Source: Sphingomonas sp. CCH10-B3 (GTDB taxonomy: Bacteria > Pseudomonadota > Alphaproteobacteria > Sphingomonadales > Sphingomonadaceae). From it: 64,000 nt of DNA. Location: assembly GCF_001556185.1 (NCBI RefSeq), contig NZ_LSIJ01000001.1, forward strand, positions 1 through 64,000, in the 5' to 3' direction. A program made the position numbers and the translations under genes. The notes beneath the pieces are model-generated. The model worked only from the letters and a program-made list of their open reading frames with translations, made no database searches and was not told the DNA's origin. The first letter of the stretch is position 1; the number at the start of each line of letters is the position of its first letter. Of this stretch, positions 34,007 to 43,668 are shown piece after piece.

Positions 34007-34276
34007 GCGAACCGCGACAGTGGCCGGGACTATCGTCCGTATCGAGGCATTTTCGCAGACGCGCTAGTCACTTCGCCGGACGCCGTGACCCTCCGCTTCC
34101 CGGCGACGCGTGACTCTGCCCGATCCCCCCGTTGCGCATCGCTCGTCACGGCGTCCAAACCGCCAGCCGCTGCTGACACAAGGCCCGCGTGCGTGATAGC
34201 GAGTGAGGTTGGGCAACAAGGGGACTGGCGTGGCCGGAAATAATCGTCACGCGCGGCGAGCGGGGCAGTCCCGTGA

Positions 34277-35852
34277 TCGGCGTGCGGGCGCGCCCCGGCT
34301 GCGTCCGGTCGACCAGGCGCAGCGCTGCTCGCGGCGGGGCGGCTGGGCGAGGCGTTTGACGCATTCCGCATCGCTGCCGCCGCAACACCGCCTGACCGGG
34401 CCGCGCGTGCGGCGTTCGGCGCCTTTCTGATCGCCAATGTCCCGGCGCGGCCGCATCCCGATATCGATGCCGTCTTCGTCGCCGCGCTCGACGAGGCTTG
34501 GCTGCGGCCCGAGGCGCTGGCGCCGGCGGCGATCCGCTATCTCGAACATGCTGCGGGTGCGGTGATCGGTGCGGTGCCTGATCTCGCCGCGTCCGGGGTG
34601 CAGGCATTGCTGTCGCACCCGGTTTTGCTGGCGCTGCTGCGCGCGACGCCGGCGGCGACGCCGCGGCTCTAGATATTCCTCGCGCGCGCGACACGCTGCC
34701 TTGCGCGATGGTGCCGCTGCCGTGCCGCTGCCATTCCTGATTGCGCTTGCCGAGCGCGCCGCGGCGTCGGGCTTTGCGCTGACCTTGCCCGCGTGCGACG
34801 CCGAGTGGCAGGCTGAGGAGGCGCGCTGCCTTGTTGATCTGCGCGCGGCGGCGTCGGCCGGGGATCCGGCGGCAGTGGCGCTGCTCGGCTGTTATGAGCC
34901 GCTGCGCAATTTGCCCGAGCCGGTCTGGGCGGCCCCCGCATTCGCGGCGCTGCAGGCGGCGCATGTCGTCGCCCCGGCGCGCGCAGCGGCGATCGCCGCC
35001 GGTCTCGCCCCGATCACTGCGATCGACGCAAGCAGTGCGCCCGTCGCGGCGCAATATGAGACTGATCCCTATCCGATGTGGGTGCGCGAGCCGATCGGCC
35101 TTGCAGTCGCCGTGCCGCAGGCAGTGACCCGCCGCGCCGATCCAGCGCGGGTGCGGCGCGTGCTAGTGGCAGGCTGCGGCACCGGGCAGCATGCGCTGGT
35201 CGCCGCCGATCGCTGGCCGCGTGCATCATTGCTCGCGATCGATCTGTCGCGCGCGAGCCTTGCGCATGCGATCGCCAAGACCTCGTCGCTCGGCATCACC
35301 CGCATTCGCTTCGCGCTCGGCGATCTGCTGGAAGTCGCCACGATCGGCGAGCGTTTCCCGGTGATCGAGGCCGTCGGCGTGCTCCACCACCTCGCCGACC
35401 CCGCCGCCGGGCTGAAGGCGCTGGCAGGCGCGCTGGCCCCCGGCGGCGTGATGCTCGTCGCGCTTTACGCGCGCCGCGCCCGCGCAGGACTGGCGTCGGC
35501 GCGCTCCCTTGCCGATCATGTGCCAGCCACCGCAGCGGCGATCCGCGCATGGCGCGCCCGCGCTCTCGACGAACTTGCCGCGCCCGAGATTCTGCACTCG
35601 CCCGATTTCTACAGCATCGGCGGGTGCCGCGATCTGGTGTTTCACGTCCGCGAGCGGAGTTATGACCTGCTGGAAATCGGTGCGCTTGCCGAGGCAGCGG
35701 GGCTTACCGTTATCGCCGTCGAGCCGCCGCCGCGCGCGCTGCCCAACCCGCCGGGCGCGGTCGATCTGGCAGGATGGGACGCATGCGAGCAGGCCGAGCC
35801 GATGCTGTTCGGCGGCATGTATCATGTCTGGCTAGGGTCCACGCGGGGCTGA
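34277..35852 (+). pseudogene. Broken class I SAM-dependent methyltransferase gene
   Basis: The C-terminal methyltransferase domain is clear (VLVAGCGTGQHALVAADRWP as motif I, FPVIEAVGVLHHLADP, LAPGGVMLVALYARRA). Upstream, protein-like sequence continues in another frame (LLAAGRLGEAFDAFRIAAAA ... LLSHPVLLALLRATPAATP) but hits TAG at 34670-34672 where GAG would continue the protein, and a second break occurs in the CG-repeat at 34681-34691, equivalent to loss of one CG pair. Near 34321 the frame also seems to slip by one base. The region 34007-34276 holds nothing else recognisable. It may be a decayed gene, or an assembly with errors in CG runs; the domain itself (34676-35852) is an intact frame. 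Confidence 0.6.
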
Positions 35853-35900
35853 CAGGCGGCGCCCCGCATGGCAGAGCGCCGCCATCCGGACGGAGGATGG

Positions 35901-36812
35901 ATGGCCGAAATCGTTCCCGACAGCGAATATCGCGGGCTGATCGCGCTGTTGCCGCGGGCAGCGCGACCGTTCGTGTCGCTCGCGCGGTTCGACCGGCCGA
36001 TCGGCTGGTGGCTGTTGTTCTGGCCGGGCGCCTGGGGCGTCGCGCTGGCGGGCGGCGCGGTCGCGCGCTGGGACCTGTTCCTGTGGCTATTGCTCGGCGC
36101 GATTGTGATGCGCGGCGCGGGCTGCGTCTACAACGATATCGTCGACCGCGATCTCGATGCGCAGGTCGAACGCACGCGCAACCGCCCGCTGGCGTCGGGG
36201 GCGGTGTCGGTCAAGGCGGCGTGGGTGTGGCTGGTGCTGCTGTGCCTGGTCGGCCTGCTGGTGCTGGTGCAGCTCGGCGTCTATGCGGCGATCGTCGCAG
36301 TGCTCAGTCTCGCGCCGGTCGCGGCCTACCCTTTCATGAAGCGGATCACCTGGTGGCCGCAGGCATGGCTCGGGCTCGTGTTTTCCTGGGCCGCGCTGGT
36401 CGGATGGAGCGAAATTGCCGGCGCGCTGACGCTGCCCGGGCTGCTGCTCTATGCCGGATCGGTGGCGTGGGTGGTGGGTTACGACACCATCTATTCGCTG
36501 CAGGACCGTGACGATGATGCGCTGATCGGCATCCGGTCGTCGGCGCGCGCGCTCGGCGACCATGTCCATGCCGGAGTCGCGGGCTTTTATGCGCTTGCAA
36601 TCGCGCTCTGGGCGGCGGCGATCTGGCTGGTGCGGCCCGATCCGCTGGCGCTGGCGGCGCTTTTGCCGGTCACGCTCCATCTCGGCTGGCAAGTCGTGAC
36701 GCTCAAGCCCGACGATGGCGGCAATGCGCTCGCCCGCTTTCGCGCCAATCGCGGCGCGGGGCTGCTGATGTTCCTTGCCTGCCTCGTCGTCGGCACGGCG
36801 AGCCAATTGTGA
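35901..36812 (+). CDS. ubiA: 4-hydroxybenzoate polyprenyltransferase
   Basis: 303 residues from the ATG behind GGAGGATGG (an ATG at 35868 would add 11 residues). Integral membrane enzyme with about eight helices attaching the polyprenyl chain to 4-hydroxybenzoate in ubiquinone synthesis. Both Asp-rich prenyl-diphosphate motifs are present: YNDIVDRDLDAQVERTRNRP and GYDTIYSLQDRDDDALIGIR. Confidence 0.95.
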   Translation: MAEIVPDSEYRGLIALLPRAARPFVSLARFDRPIGWWLLFWPGAWGVALAGGAVARWDLFLWLLLGAIVMRGAGCVYNDIVDRDLDAQVERTRNRPLASGAVSVKAAWVWLVLLCLVGLLVLVQLGVYAAIVAVLSLAPVAAYPFMKRITWWPQAWLGLVFSWAALVGWSEIAGALTLPGLLLYAGSVAWVVGYDTIYSLQDRDDDALIGIRSSARALGDHVHAGVAGFYALAIALWAAAIWLVRPDPLALAALLPVTLHLGWQVVTLKPDDGGNALARFRANRGAGLLMFLACLVVGTASQL

Positions 36813-36855
36813 ATTGCCGGTTCAAATCGCCCGCGATGCCGCCTAAGTCCGGCGG

Positions 36856-38202
36856 ATGATGACGGTTGAACAGGCGCGCGACCGCGCGCTCCACATTGTC
36901 GAACAGGCACGCAAGGGCGGCGCGGATGCTACCGATGCGATCTTTTCCTCGGATGCAGCCACCGAGGTTTCGGTCCGGCTCGGCAAACTCGAGGATGTCG
37001 GTCGGTCGGAAGAAGCCGAACTTGGCCTGCGCGTATTCGTTGGTGACCGCAGCGCGAGCGTCGCGACCTCGGACTTCAGCGATGCGGGGCTGGCGGCGCT
37101 GGTCGACCGCGCCGTCGCAATGGCGCGCGAGGCGCCCGAGGATGAATGGGCAGGGCTTGCGCCTGCCGACCGGCTGCTGCGCGGTGAGCCGCCCGCGCTC
37201 GACCTTGACGACGGTGGCGAGGTGTCGCCCGAAGCGTTGAAGGCGCGCGCGCTCGAGGCCGAAGATGCGGCGCGTGCCGTGCCCGGCGTCTCCAACAGCG
37301 AAGGCGGCAGCGCGAGCGCAGGGCGCGGCGTCGTCGCGCTCGCGACCAGCCACGGCTTTGCGGGCGGTTATGCGGTGTCGAGCCACGGCACCTCGGCGAG
37401 CGTGCTTGCCGGGAGCGGCGGCGCGATGGAGCGCGACTATGCCTATCACAGCGCGCGGCACCTGAAGCACCTCGACGACCCCGCCACCATCGGCCGGCTC
37501 GCGGGCGAACGCGCGGTCGCGCGGCTCAATCCCGGCCGGGTCGAAAGTGGGCCGATGCCGGTTGTGTTCGATCCGCGCGTCGGCAATTCGCTGCTCGGCC
37601 ATTTGCTCGGCGCGATTGCGGGGCCGGCGATCACCCGCAAGACGAGCTTTCTGCTCGATGCGCTCGGCACGGCCATCTTCGCTGCCGGGGTGACGATCGA
37701 GGACGATCCCTTGCGCCCCTTTGGCCTGCGCTCGCGCCCGTTCGATGGCGAAGGGCTGCCGGTGGCGCCGACCACGCTGGTAGCGGACGGCGTGCTCCAG
37801 ACATGGCTGCTCGACAGCGCCTCGGCGCTGCAGTTGGGCCTCGCGCCGACCGGTCATGCCGCGCGCGGCGGCCCCGGCGCGCCGGGGGTCTCGGCGACCA
37901 ATTTGCACATGGCCCCGGGGACGATCAGCCGTGATGCGCTGATCGCCGATATCCGGCGCGGCATCTACGTCACCGAGTTGATCGGCATGGGCGTCAACGG
38001 CGTCACCGGCGATTATTCGCGCGGCGCCTCGGGCTTTCTGATCGAGAATGGCGAAATCACCACGCCGGTCGCCGAATTCACGATCGCGGGCAATCTGATC
38101 GACATGTTCAAGGCGCTGACTCCCGCTGACGACCTCGCCCTTCGCTATGCGATCAACGTGCCGACCTTGCGCGTTGACGGGATGACGGTCGCGAGTGGCT
38201 GA
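36856..38202 (+). CDS. pmbA: TldD/PmbA-family metallopeptidase, PmbA (TldE) type
   Basis: 448 residues. PmbA/TldE is the non-metal half of the TldD/TldE peptidase that cleaves unstructured peptides and matures some RiPPs. Seen: GLRVFVGDRSASVATSDFS, VVFDPRVGNSLLGHLLGAIA, LRSRPFDGEGLPVAPTTLV, and the C-terminal GMGVNGVTGDYSRGASGFLI with ENGEITTPVAEFTIAGNL. tldD is not in the window. Overlaps the next gene by 8 nt. Confidence 0.93.
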   Translation: MMTVEQARDRALHIVEQARKGGADATDAIFSSDAATEVSVRLGKLEDVGRSEEAELGLRVFVGDRSASVATSDFSDAGLAALVDRAVAMAREAPEDEWAGLAPADRLLRGEPPALDLDDGGEVSPEALKARALEAEDAARAVPGVSNSEGGSASAGRGVVALATSHGFAGGYAVSSHGTSASVLAGSGGAMERDYAYHSARHLKHLDDPATIGRLAGERAVARLNPGRVESGPMPVVFDPRVGNSLLGHLLGAIAGPAITRKTSFLLDALGTAIFAAGVTIEDDPLRPFGLRSRPFDGEGLPVAPTTLVADGVLQTWLLDSASALQLGLAPTGHAARGGPGAPGVSATNLHMAPGTISRDALIADIRRGIYVTELIGMGVNGVTGDYSRGASGFLIENGEITTPVAEFTIAGNLIDMFKALTPADDLALRYAINVPTLRVDGMTVASG

Positions 38203-38971
38203 GCTGATCGACGCCGTCGCCGCGATTACTGCCGAGGCTGGCGCGCTAGCGCTGCGCCGCTCGGGCGAAGTGTTCCGTCGCTGGGAAAAACGTGCGGGCG
38301 AGCCGGTCAGCGAGATCGACCTCGAAGTCGACGCGCTGCTTCGCACGCGCCTGTCGGCGCTGCTGCCCGAAGCCGGCTGGCTGTCGGAGGAAACCGCCGA
38401 CAATGCTGATCGCCTCGCCTGCCACCGGCTTTGGGTGGTCGATCCGATCGACGGCACGCGCGATTATCTGCGCGGGCGGAGCGGCTGGGCCGTCTCGGTC
38501 GCGCTGGTCGAGGGGGGGCAGGTCGTGCTCGGCGTGCTCGATGCCCCCGCGCGCGGCGAGCATTGGCGTGCGGTCGCGGGCGGCGGCGCCACGCGCAACG
38601 GTATGGCCGTCCGCTGCGGCGGTCGCGAGACGCTGGCGGGCGCGCGCGTGCCGTTCGATCAGCTTCCGCGCGAGGACATGGACCTGACGATCGTCCCCAA
38701 ACCCAATTCCATCGCTTTGCGCATCGCGATGGTCGCCGCTGACGAAGCCGATCTGGTCGCGACCTTGCGCTGGGGGCATGAGTGGGACATCGCCGCCGCC
38801 ACGTTGATCGCAGCGGAGGCCGGGGCGACGGTGAGCGACGCGCTCGGCGGGCGGCTCGCCTTCAATACCCCGAGTGCGGAGGCATTCGGCGTGCTGGTGA
38901 GCACCCCCGGCATTCATGCCGCCGCGATCGAGCGGCTGGCCGACCGCGCAAAGGCGCTGGTGGGGCGATAG
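38195..38971 (+). CDS. Inositol monophosphatase family phosphatase (CysQ/IMPase-like)
   Basis: 258 residues from a GTG overlapping pmbA. Metal-dependent sugar/nucleotide phosphatase fold: SEETADNADRL (Glu ligand), WVVDPIDGTRDYLRG (DPIDGT motif) and GHEWDIAAATLIAAEAGATV (WD ligand). The substrate may be 3'-phosphoadenosine phosphate, inositol phosphate or histidinol phosphate; sequence alone does not decide. Confidence 0.9.
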   Translation: MAELIDAVAAITAEAGALALRRSGEVFRRWEKRAGEPVSEIDLEVDALLRTRLSALLPEAGWLSEETADNADRLACHRLWVVDPIDGTRDYLRGRSGWAVSVALVEGGQVVLGVLDAPARGEHWRAVAGGGATRNGMAVRCGGRETLAGARVPFDQLPREDMDLTIVPKPNSIALRIAMVAADEADLVATLRWGHEWDIAAATLIAAEAGATVSDALGGRLAFNTPSAEAFGVLVSTPGIHAAAIERLADRAKALVGR

Positions 38972-39026
38972 TCGCGCCTTGTTCCAGCCCCGCACTGATC
39001 ATATCTCTGCCGGGCAGGGGTGAGCG

Positions 39027-39398
39027 ATGACCGAGCCGACGATCAGCTGGAACGACATTCTGGAAGTGGGGCAGGGCGGCCCCGGTTGCGGCCAGCTCTA
39101 TATCAATGGCAAGCAGCCCAAGGGTGCGTTCCGCTATCTGCCGCCCGCGCTGTACCATGACGGCAAGGTCTATGCGTCGACCTTCGTTCCCGGCGGGTTC
39201 ATCGTCGCCGAGATCGATCCGGTCACGCTGGTGCGGCGCGAAGTGACCGCGCGGCTGCCTTATGCCCGGCTCGAGGCGATCGAAGACGGCGAGATCGTCT
39301 ATGTCAACCACCACGCCAGCGACAGCGTGTCGCGGGTTGCCATCCATCGCCCGCAACCCCTTTTCGCGCGGCTGACAGGGCGGTTCGGGAAGCGCTAA
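39027..39398 (+). CDS. Conserved hypothetical protein
   Basis: 123 residues, soluble, beta-rich by eye: GCGQLYINGKQPKGAFRYLP, GGFIVAEIDPVTLVRREV, EDGEIVYVNHHASDSVSRVA. No domain recognised. Starts shortly after a GGGGTGAGCG and converges with the DsbA-like gene, ends overlapping by 4 nt. Confidence 0.75.
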   Translation: MTEPTISWNDILEVGQGGPGCGQLYINGKQPKGAFRYLPPALYHDGKVYASTFVPGGFIVAEIDPVTLVRREVTARLPYARLEAIEDGEIVYVNHHASDSVSRVAIHRPQPLFARLTGRFGKR

Positions 39399-40045
39399 GC
39401 CTCCGCCGCGATTTTCCGCAGCGCGCGTTCGAAGGCTTGCGGGGGCTGGCCGCCCATGATCGCATATCGGTCGTTGATCACGATCGCGGGCACGGCATTG
39501 ATGCCTTGGGCGTGCCAGTGGCGTTCCTCGGCGCGGACCTCCTCGGCATAGCGGCCCTCGGCCAGTACCGCGCGGGCCTCTACTGCATCGAGACCGACGT
39601 CGGCCGCGGCGCGCACCAGCACTTCGGCATCGGACACATTGCCGCCTTCGCTGAAATAGACCGCGAACAGCCGGTTCTTGAGCGCTGCCTGCAGCCCGAA
39701 GCTTTGCGCCCAGTGCAGCAGCCGGTGCGCGTCGAAGGTGTTGTAGATGCGGCTGTCCGCGGTCCCGGTCATCGCAAAGCCCAGTTCGGAGGCGCGCGCC
39801 TGAATCCCGGCGCGGTTCTTCGCCGATTGCTCCGGAGTCGCGCCATATTTCTCGGCGACATGTTCGACGATGTTCTGCCCCTCGGGCGGCATGGCGGGAT
39901 TGAGCTCGAACGGGTGAAAAGTGATCGTCGGCGCGACCACGTCCGACGCGGCCTCGATCGCCTGTTCGAGCGCGCGCAGGCCGATGATGCACCACGGGCA
40001 GACCACGTCCGAAACGAAGTCGATCTTCATCGGCTTCGGCGTCAT
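39395..40045 (-). CDS. DsbA-family oxidoreductase (FrnE-like)
   Basis: 216 residues without a signal peptide, so cytoplasmic. Thioredoxin-like fold with active-site CPWC in SDVVCPWCIIGLRALEQAI, helical insert, and the cis-Pro region NAVPAIVINDRYAIMGGQPP. FrnE-type proteins are disulfide isomerases or dithiol oxidoreductases. The start overlaps the stop of the upstream gene (ATGA), tying it to the TelA unit. Confidence 0.9.
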   Translation of the reverse strand: MTPKPMKIDFVSDVVCPWCIIGLRALEQAIEAASDVVAPTITFHPFELNPAMPPEGQNIVEHVAEKYGATPEQSAKNRAGIQARASELGFAMTGTADSRIYNTFDAHRLLHWAQSFGLQAALKNRLFAVYFSEGGNVSDAEVLVRAAADVGLDAVEARAVLAEGRYAEEVRAEERHWHAQGINAVPAIVINDRYAIMGGQPPQAFERALRKIAAEA

Positions 40046-40758
40046 GCCGCGTCGGCGTCGCCGCGGTATTTGATCTCCAGAAACCGCCCGCGCGTTGCGA
40101 GGCTGTCGAGGTCGCCCTGCGCCAGATCGGCCGTCATCTCGCCGATCTCCGTCTCGATCAGCCGCAAGCCATCGAGCAATTGCGCGTCGGGCGTCTTCCC
40201 GTTACGCGGCACGGTGCGCAGTGGCTGCGGGACCCGCTTGTAATCGTCCACGAACTGCGGGAGCTGCTCGCTCACCAGCTTGCGGATCTCGGCCGCTGCC
40301 GGGGCATCGTCGGCGAGCCCGGCGAGCTGCGGCTTGAGCGTGTCGAGCCGCACCGCAATCGCATCAAGCAGCGGCACGGCGGGTGCGGGCAGCGCGCGGC
40401 GCTGCGCATCGAGCCAGCGCTCGGTCTGCGAGGGCAAGGCGGTCAGCGGCGCGTGGCGCAGCTTCTCCGGGCTGGGCGGCGGCGCGGTCGGCGCCATCGC
40501 CAGCACCAGCGTCGCGAGGATCATCAGCGCCATCACCCCGACCGCGCCGAGCAGCCCCAGCGGCCCGACCGCCAGCCCGATCACCACCGCCGCCACAAGG
40601 ATGACGGCGTTCGCCGCCGCAATCCGCGTCAGCCGCCGCCCGACTTCGTTCACCTTCTGCCGCCGCCGCACCGGATCATAAAGCCCCGCCGCGCGATTGG
40701 CCGCGACCCTTGCGAGCAGATCGTCGACGCGCTGGTGGATGTCCTCGCTCTCGCTCAT
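40042..40758 (-). CDS. Membrane protein linked to TelA (5-bromo-4-chloroindolyl phosphate-type helper)
   Basis: 238 residues: helical N-terminus, a pair of membrane helices (about residues 46-88, rich in Val/Leu/Gly), then a helical cytoplasmic domain (LPAPAVPLLDAIAVRLDTLK; RLIETEIGEMTADLAQGDLD). The arrangement resembles the helper protein often found beside TelA/YaaN genes. ATGA overlaps on both sides put it in a three-gene unit with TelA and the DsbA-like protein. Function unknown. Confidence 0.75.
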   Translation of the reverse strand: MSESEDIHQRVDDLLARVAANRAAGLYDPVRRRQKVNEVGRRLTRIAAANAVILVAAVVIGLAVGPLGLLGAVGVMALMILATLVLAMAPTAPPPSPEKLRHAPLTALPSQTERWLDAQRRALPAPAVPLLDAIAVRLDTLKPQLAGLADDAPAAAEIRKLVSEQLPQFVDDYKRVPQPLRTVPRNGKTPDAQLLDGLRLIETEIGEMTADLAQGDLDSLATRGRFLEIKYRGDADAA

Positions 40759-41939
40759 ATCGCTTCCAGCTTGAACACGTCGCCGCCACCCTGGGCCGCA
40801 CCCTCGGCGCGGGCGATATAGCCCTTCGACTTCTCGACTTCGGTCGACAGCGCGCCCACCGTCGTCTTCATGCTGTCGAGCGCCTTGAGCTTGAAGGTGT
40901 CGATCGCGTCCATCGTGTCATAGATGTTCTGGAACGCGCGCTGGAGCGTTTCGAGCGGGATCGTCGATGCCGCCGCCTGCTCGTGGATCGTCGCGGTCTG
41001 CGATTTGAGCAATTGCCCGGTCGATTCGATGATGTTCGCAGTCGTCGTGTTCAGCGCGGTGATCTGTTCGAGCACCAGCTTCTGATTGGTCATCGCTTGC
41101 GCGACCGTCACCGCCGTGCGCAGGGCGGAAACCGTGGTGGTCGACGCGCGATCGACCCCCTTCACCAGCTCGACATTGTTCTTCTTGACCAGATCGAGCG
41201 CCAGATAGCCCTGCACGGTCACCGCCATCTGCGTCAGCAGATCCTGCACGCGCTGGCGAACGTAGAACAGCGCGGTCTCACGGATCGCCTTGGCCTTGGC
41301 GGGGTCGGTGTGGTCGAGCTCGTTCGCCTTGTCCTCGAGCTTGGCGTCCATCGTCTTGGCGAGCAGGATCATCTGCTCGAGCCGCCCCATCGCTGTCCAC
41401 AGATTGGCGCGTTCGGTGTCGATCGCGGCATTGTCCATCAGCAGCTCGTCCTTGCCGCTGGCGAGCGACTTCAGGATCGCTGCAATATGCGTCTGCGACG
41501 ATTTGTAGCTGTCGAAATAATTGCGCATCGAATTGCCGAACGGAATGATCCCGAACAGCTTCTTGGGCGCCATCATCTTCTTGCCGGGATCGAGATCCTC
41601 GATCGTGCGACGAAGCTGCGCGAGATCGGCGCCGACCCCCGATTCCTGGTCCATCGCCCGCACGGGCCGGTCGAGAAAGCGGTTCGATTGCCCGGCCGCC
41701 TCGCGGATTTCGCGCTGCCCCATCGCGCTGATCGCATCGACGCGCTTGCCGAATTCGGGCGAGTTTACATCCTGCGCGACCAGATCGGCAATGAAGCTGT
41801 CGACCCGCTCGTCGAGCTTGGTGCGCGTGGCATCATCGACAGGGACAAGGCCCGCGGCCTTCTCGGGCGCGACGACGGGCACAGGATCGGGCGGGGTGAG
41901 CTTCAGCGTCTCGGTCACGGTTTCGGTCGCGGTCGCCAT
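40755..41939 (-). CDS. TelA/YaaN-family protein (toxic anion resistance)
   Basis: 394 residues, long coiled helices throughout. Seen: the N-terminal Pro-rich linker, FIADLVAQDVNSPEF, AMGQREIREAAGQSNRFLDR, LFGIIPFGNSMRNYFDSYKS, and a helical C-terminus TTTANIIESTGQLLKSQTA. The family is named for tellurite resistance, but members often act in envelope stress or phage/toxin tolerance. No tellurite gene cluster (terB/terC/terD) is adjacent. Confidence 0.88.
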   Translation of the reverse strand: MATATETVTETLKLTPPDPVPVVAPEKAAGLVPVDDATRTKLDERVDSFIADLVAQDVNSPEFGKRVDAISAMGQREIREAAGQSNRFLDRPVRAMDQESGVGADLAQLRRTIEDLDPGKKMMAPKKLFGIIPFGNSMRNYFDSYKSSQTHIAAILKSLASGKDELLMDNAAIDTERANLWTAMGRLEQMILLAKTMDAKLEDKANELDHTDPAKAKAIRETALFYVRQRVQDLLTQMAVTVQGYLALDLVKKNNVELVKGVDRASTTTVSALRTAVTVAQAMTNQKLVLEQITALNTTTANIIESTGQLLKSQTATIHEQAAASTIPLETLQRAFQNIYDTMDAIDTFKLKALDSMKTTVGALSTEVEKSKGYIARAEGAAQGGGDVFKLEAI

Positions 41940-42006
41940 TCGATTCCCTCCACACCAGCCTGACGTCACCAATGGCGCCGATGCCGGTTCGGTTCAAGTG
42001 TGTCAG

Positions 42007-42981
42007 CTATGTAACACGGTCTGCGCTGCGTTCAAGCCGCGTCGCCACCCACGCCGACAGCATCAGCTGCATCTGGTGGTAGAGCAGCAGCGGCAGGATC
42101 GCCGCGCCCGCCACTCCTGGCGGAAACAGGATGCGGGCCATCGGCGCGCCGGTGGCGAGGCTCTTGTGCGCCCCCGCGAACAGCAATGTCGCGCGGTCGG
42201 CGGGCTTGAGGCCGAGCGCGGCGCCCACGCCCCAGGCGGCGGCGAACGCGCCGAGCAGTACCGCCGCTATCACCCCCGCCAGCTCGACCAGCGTCCCCGC
42301 GCTGATCCGCGCCCACAGCCCCTCGGTCGCGGCCTGCGCAAAGGCGACATAGACGGCGAGGACAATCGTCAGCTTGTCCATCATCCCCGCGAGCTTCGCG
42401 TGCCGCTCGACGGTCGGCAGCACCCGGCGTCGCAACACTTGCCCGAGCGCAAACGGCAGCAGCAGCAACATCGCGACCTTGCCGACCGCCTCCAGCGACA
42501 CGCCGCCCATCGCCCCGCCGAGCAGCAGCGCGAACAGCAGCGGGGTCAGCACCACGCCGAGCAGGTTCGATGCCGCCGACGCGATCACCGATGCGGCGAC
42601 ATTGCCGCGCGCGATCGACGCATAGGCAATCGACGACTGCACCGTCGTCGGCAGCACGCCGAGAAAGACGAGGCCGAGCAAAATCTCGGGCGCGAGCCGC
42701 CCGCTCAGCGCCGCCCGCGCCACCATCATCGCTAGCGGGAACAGCGCATAGCCGAAGCCCAAAATCGCGAGCTGCAACCGCCAGTGCTTCGCCCCCGCCA
42801 CAACCGCCGCCGGGCTCAGCCGCGCGCCGTGGAGGAAGAACAAAATGAAGATCGCCGCGTTCGATGCCCCGCCGATCGCCTCCAGCAGCGCGCCGGTCGC
42901 GGGCAACAGCGTCGCCACGACCAACGTCGCGACCAGAATCATGATGAAGCGGTCGGGCAGGAAGCGGCGCAGCAGGTCCAT
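42007..42981 (-). CDS. Bile-acid:sodium symporter family (BASS / SLC10A7-like) transporter
   Basis: 324 residues, about nine to ten membrane helices. Recognised by the start MDLLRRFLPDRFIMILVATL, NAAIFILFFLHGARLSP, VFLGVLPTTVQSSIAYASIA, NVAASVIASAASNLLGVVLT and LFAGAHKSLATGAPMARILF. The SLC10A7-like subgroup transports unidentified organic anions with sodium. Confidence 0.9.
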   Translation of the reverse strand: MDLLRRFLPDRFIMILVATLVVATLLPATGALLEAIGGASNAAIFILFFLHGARLSPAAVVAGAKHWRLQLAILGFGYALFPLAMMVARAALSGRLAPEILLGLVFLGVLPTTVQSSIAYASIARGNVAASVIASAASNLLGVVLTPLLFALLLGGAMGGVSLEAVGKVAMLLLLPFALGQVLRRRVLPTVERHAKLAGMMDKLTIVLAVYVAFAQAATEGLWARISAGTLVELAGVIAAVLLGAFAAAWGVGAALGLKPADRATLLFAGAHKSLATGAPMARILFPPGVAGAAILPLLLYHQMQLMLSAWVATRLERSADRVT

Positions 42982-43128
42982 GACGGGCCAGCGCCTACGC
43001 CACTTCGGTCGTTCGCGCCAATGCGCCCGATACACCCTACCCATTTCGGGCTGTCGCCGTCGCTGCGCTTCACCTGATATTTACCGCAATCAGTCATGCG
43101 CGGGGTAAATCTGGGGCGGGGTAGGCGC

Positions 43129-43668
43129 GTGAAAGGCATTATTTTCAATTTGCTCGAAGAACAGGTGGTGACGCAGTTCGGCGACGGCACTTGGGACGAT
43201 CTGCTCGACGACGCCGAACTGGATGGCGCCTATACCTCGCTTGGCAGCTATGACGACCGCGAGATCATGGCGCTGGTGGGTGCTGCGGCCGCCAAGCTCG
43301 ACAAATCGCCCGCCGAAATTCTGCGCTGGTTCGGCAAGTCGGCGATCCCGGCGCTGGCGCTGCGCTTTCCGGCCTTTTTCGAAACGCCGAGCAACACGCG
43401 CAATTTCCTGCTGAGCGTCAACACCATCATCCACCCCGAAGTGCGCAAGCTCTATTCGGGGGCGGGCTGCCCGCATTTCCGCTTTCACCATGCAGGCGAT
43501 GACGAGCTGGTGATCGGCTATTCGTCGCCGCGCAAGCTGTGCGCACTGGCCGAAGGGTTCATCGAAGGGACGGCGGCACATTATGGCGAGCAGGTGACGG
43601 TTGCGCACCGCGACTGCATGCACACCGGCGCCAGCGCCTGCCAGCTCGCGGTCCAATGGGTGTCCTGA
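43129..43668 (+). CDS. H-NOX heme NO/O2-sensing protein
   Basis: 179 residues from a GTG start, giving the conserved N-terminus MKGIIFNLLEEQVV. Proximal heme ligand His102 in TIIHPEVRKLY and the heme-propionate motif YxSxR (Tyr131-Ser133-Arg135 in IGYSSPRKL) are present. Stand-alone H-NOX proteins bind NO and control a neighbouring signalling enzyme; here the downstream diguanylate cyclase/phosphodiesterase gene overlaps it by 13 nt. Confidence 0.93.
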   Translation: MKGIIFNLLEEQVVTQFGDGTWDDLLDDAELDGAYTSLGSYDDREIMALVGAAAAKLDKSPAEILRWFGKSAIPALALRFPAFFETPSNTRNFLLSVNTIIHPEVRKLYSGAGCPHFRFHHAGDDELVIGYSSPRKLCALAEGFIEGTAAHYGEQVTVAHRDCMHTGASACQLAVQWVS

